This document shows, in pieces, positions 62,156 through 64,000 of a DNA stretch of 64,000 bases; position 1 is the stretch's first letter; each line of letters begins with the position of its first letter. Both the position numbers and the translations under genes were made by a program. The stretch is from an uncultured Gemmatimonadota bacterium. Its GTDB lineage: Bacteria; Gemmatimonadota; Gemmatimonadetes; Gemmatimonadales; Gemmatimonadaceae. Where the stretch lies: NCBI GenBank assembly GCA_946480295.1, contig CAMLIT010000002.1:29104-93103 (forward strand), in the 5' to 3' direction. The notes below the pieces were generated by a model that ran no database searches, was not told the DNA's origin, and saw only the letters and a program-made list of their open reading frames with translations.

Positions 62156-64000
62156 GCCTCGCCGCGCCGGCGGCGTACGTGCCGCCGCGCGCGGGGTGGG
62201 CGCAGCGGGAGGGCGCGCCGCTCCCGCTCGGGGCGACGTGGATTCCCGAGGAGCGGGCGTACAACTTCGCGCTCTACTCCAAGCATGCCGAACGAGTGAC
62301 GCTGCTGGCGTACGGCGCCGACGACCTGGTGCACCCCGTGCTCGCCGTCGAGCTGGAGAGCGGGCGCCACAAGACGGGGCGCGTCTGGCACTGCCGCGTG
62401 TCCGAGGAGGCGCTGGGCGGCGCGCGCTACTACGCCTACACCGTGGATGGGCCGCCGCCGGCCGGGCGCTTCGAGTGGCACGCCTTCGATCCGGCGAAGG
62501 TCCTGCTCGATCCGTACGCGATGACGGTGCACTTCCCGGACGGCTTCGATCGCGGCGCGTCGATCGGCCGCGGCTCGAACGCCGGCCGCGCGCCCCTCGG
62601 CATCCTGCCCGAGCGTACGCTGCCAAACGAAGAACGCTCCACGGTCGGCACTCGCCCGCGCGCGCGCTACCACGAGGCCGACGCCATCGTCTACGAGCTG
62701 CACGTCCGCAACTTCACGCGGCATCCGAGCTCCGGCGTCGCCGAGGCGAGGCGCGGGACCTTCGCCGGCGTGTTGGAGAAGATCCCGTACCTCGTCGAGC
62801 TGGGCGTCACGATCGTCGAGCTGATGCCCGTCTTCCAGTACGACCCGTCGGGCCCGGACCGCTGGGGGTACATGCCGCTCGGCTTCTTCGCCCTGCACGG
62901 CGGCTACGCGAGCGTCCACGACTCCGGCGCCGCGCAGCAGGAGTTCCGCGAGATGGTGGACGCGCTCCATCGCGCCGGGATCGAGGTGGTCCTCGACGTC
63001 GTCTACAACCACACCTGCGAGAAGGGAAGCACGGGGCCGGTCTACAGCTACAAGGGGATCGACAACAGCACCTACTACCTCATGACCGGCGATCCCGTCG
63101 AGCCGTGGGCGGATTACGCGGGGACCGGCAACACCATGCACTGCGCCAACCACGCCGTGCGGAAGATGATCCTCGACAGCATGCGGCGGTGGATCGAGCT
63201 CGGCGTGGACGGCTTTCGCTTCGACCTCGCCTCGATCTACGCGCGCGACGCCGACGGCGCCATGCGCTACGACCCGCCGATCCTCGGCGAGATCAGCGCC
63301 GATCCCGACGTCGCGCGCCTCCGCCTGATCGCCGAGCCGTGGGACGCCGGGGCGTACCAGCTCGGCCGCAGCTTCCCGGGGCTGAGCTGGCAGCAGTGGA
63401 ACGGCGTGTTTCGCGACGACGTGCGGCGGTTCGCGCGCGGCGATCCGGCGATGGTGCCGGCGCTCATGCGGCGGCTCTACGGGAGCGACGACCTCTTCCC
63501 GGACGACCGCGCCAACGCCTACCGGCCGTCGCAGAGCGTGAACTACGTCACCTGCCACGACGGCCCGACCTTGTACGACCTCGTGTCGTACAACTACAAG
63601 CACAACTGGGCGAACGGGCATGGGAACACCGACGGCCCGCCGCAGAGCTACGGCTGGAACTGCGGCTGGGAGGGCGACGAGCGCGTGCCCGGGGACGTCG
63701 CCGCGCTCCGCACTCGTCAGGCAAGGAACCTGTTGCTGCTCCTGATGCTGGCGAACGGCACCCCGATGCTCCGCGGCGGCGACGAGTTCCTGCACACCCA
63801 GCGCGGCAACGACAACCCGTACAACCAGGACGACGAGACCACCTGGCTCGATTGGCATGGGCAGGAGCGGCACGCCGAGTTCCTGCGCTTCGCGCGGCTC
63901 GCGATCGCGTTTCGCAAGGCGCATCCGTCCATCAGCCGGTCGCGCTTCTGGCGCGACGACGTGCGCTGGTACGGCGCCGACGGCGCGGTGGACGCATCGC
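62134..64000 (+). CDS. glgX: Glycogen debranching enzyme GlgX, partial at right edge
   Basis: The frame starts at GTG 62134 (MDTLAPLSLAAPAAYVPPRA) with a GGAGG ribosome site, and is still open at 64000 after 622 codons; the C-terminus is missing. The CBM48-like N-terminal domain (about 30-130, YNFALYSKHAERVTLLAYG) leads into the GH13 barrel. Catalytic candidates are Asp near 364 (VDGFRFDLASIYARD), Glu near 401 (IAEPWDAGAY) and Asp near 475 (VTCHDGPTLYDLVSYNYKHN). RGGDEFLHTQRGNDNPYNQD is GlgX-specific. It removes alpha-1,6 branches left by the phosphorylase encoded immediately upstream. Confidence 0.93.
   Translation, partial: MDTLAPLSLAAPAAYVPPRAGWAQREGAPLPLGATWIPEERAYNFALYSKHAERVTLLAYGADDLVHPVLAVELESGRHKTGRVWHCRVSEEALGGARYYAYTVDGPPPAGRFEWHAFDPAKVLLDPYAMTVHFPDGFDRGASIGRGSNAGRAPLGILPERTLPNEERSTVGTRPRARYHEADAIVYELHVRNFTRHPSSGVAEARRGTFAGVLEKIPYLVELGVTIVELMPVFQYDPSGPDRWGYMPLGFFALHGGYASVHDSGAAQQEFREMVDALHRAGIEVVLDVVYNHTCEKGSTGPVYSYKGIDNSTYYLMTGDPVEPWADYAGTGNTMHCANHAVRKMILDSMRRWIELGVDGFRFDLASIYARDADGAMRYDPPILGEISADPDVARLRLIAEPWDAGAYQLGRSFPGLSWQQWNGVFRDDVRRFARGDPAMVPALMRRLYGSDDLFPDDRANAYRPSQSVNYVTCHDGPTLYDLVSYNYKHNWANGHGNTDGPPQSYGWNCGWEGDERVPGDVAALRTRQARNLLLLLMLANGTPMLRGGDEFLHTQRGNDNPYNQDDETTWLDWHGQERHAEFLRFARLAIAFRKAHPSISRSRFWRDDVRWYGADGAVDAS

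Overview
This is a very GC-rich, gene-dense chromosomal window from a Gram-negative bacterium. A TolC-type exporter, a lipobox lipoprotein, outer-membrane barrel candidates and a TonB-type domain show the outer membrane. The base composition, the two-lobed Ser/Thr kinase, the short carboxypeptidase-regulatory/plug-like protein and the general gene mix best fit the Gemmatimonadota. That placement is inference, because no rRNA or phylogenetic marker lies in the window.

Layout. 1-7.5 kb (minus): a MacAB-TolC-like export operon with outer-membrane factor, periplasmic adaptor, one ATPase and three separate MacB-type permeases; the last permease runs off the left edge. 7.6-16.5 kb: a secreted protein, a creatininase-family hydrolase, a very large NtrY-like histidine kinase, a succinate-semialdehyde-type aldehyde dehydrogenase and a pseudokinase-kinase fusion. 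16.6-24.6 kb: a small-gene stretch full of unusual intergenic palindromes, an M20 peptidase, a LysR regulator divergent from a YeiH-type exporter, and a glycosyltransferase coupled to an amylo-alpha-1,6-glucosidase-like enzyme. 24.7-26.2 kb: a Tat-exported Gfo/Idh/MocA oxidoreductase.

26.2-34.5 kb looks like an inserted island. It has visibly more A/T, long gaps, a ClpP-fold SDH-type proteinase with a 65-residue partner, a 1109-residue MmeI-like single-chain restriction-modification enzyme, a membrane-anchored trypsin-like protease and an orphan TonB C-terminal domain. 34.5-45.2 kb holds comM and many short secreted, membrane or uncharacterised genes. Two of these are broken: one by an in-frame TGA, one by a frameshift.

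45.2-53.0 kb is a coherent exopolysaccharide locus resembling pgaABCD/hms: a RecA/KaiC-like ATPase, an anchored TPR protein, a TPR plus beta-barrel export protein, a GT2 synthase, a small membrane protein and a polysaccharide deacetylase, with a GH18-like hydrolase divergent from it. 53.2-59.1 kb: a CBS protein converges on a five-gene operon of acyl/acetyl-CoA ligase, E1 alpha, E1 beta, E2 and a free acyl carrier protein, with no E3. 59.6-64 kb: glycogen phosphorylase and a partial GlgX debranching enzyme. Together with 21.3-24.6 kb this gives a strong alpha-glucan theme.

The most unusual features are the palindromic low-complexity intergenic elements, the acsA-PDH-ACP operon, the Pga-like locus with its ATPase, the MmeI-like/SDH island, and a recurrent 8-mer CGTTWGGC inside genes. 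No tRNA, rRNA, CRISPR array or insertion sequence was recognised. Many positions were counted by eye and residue numbers are approximate.
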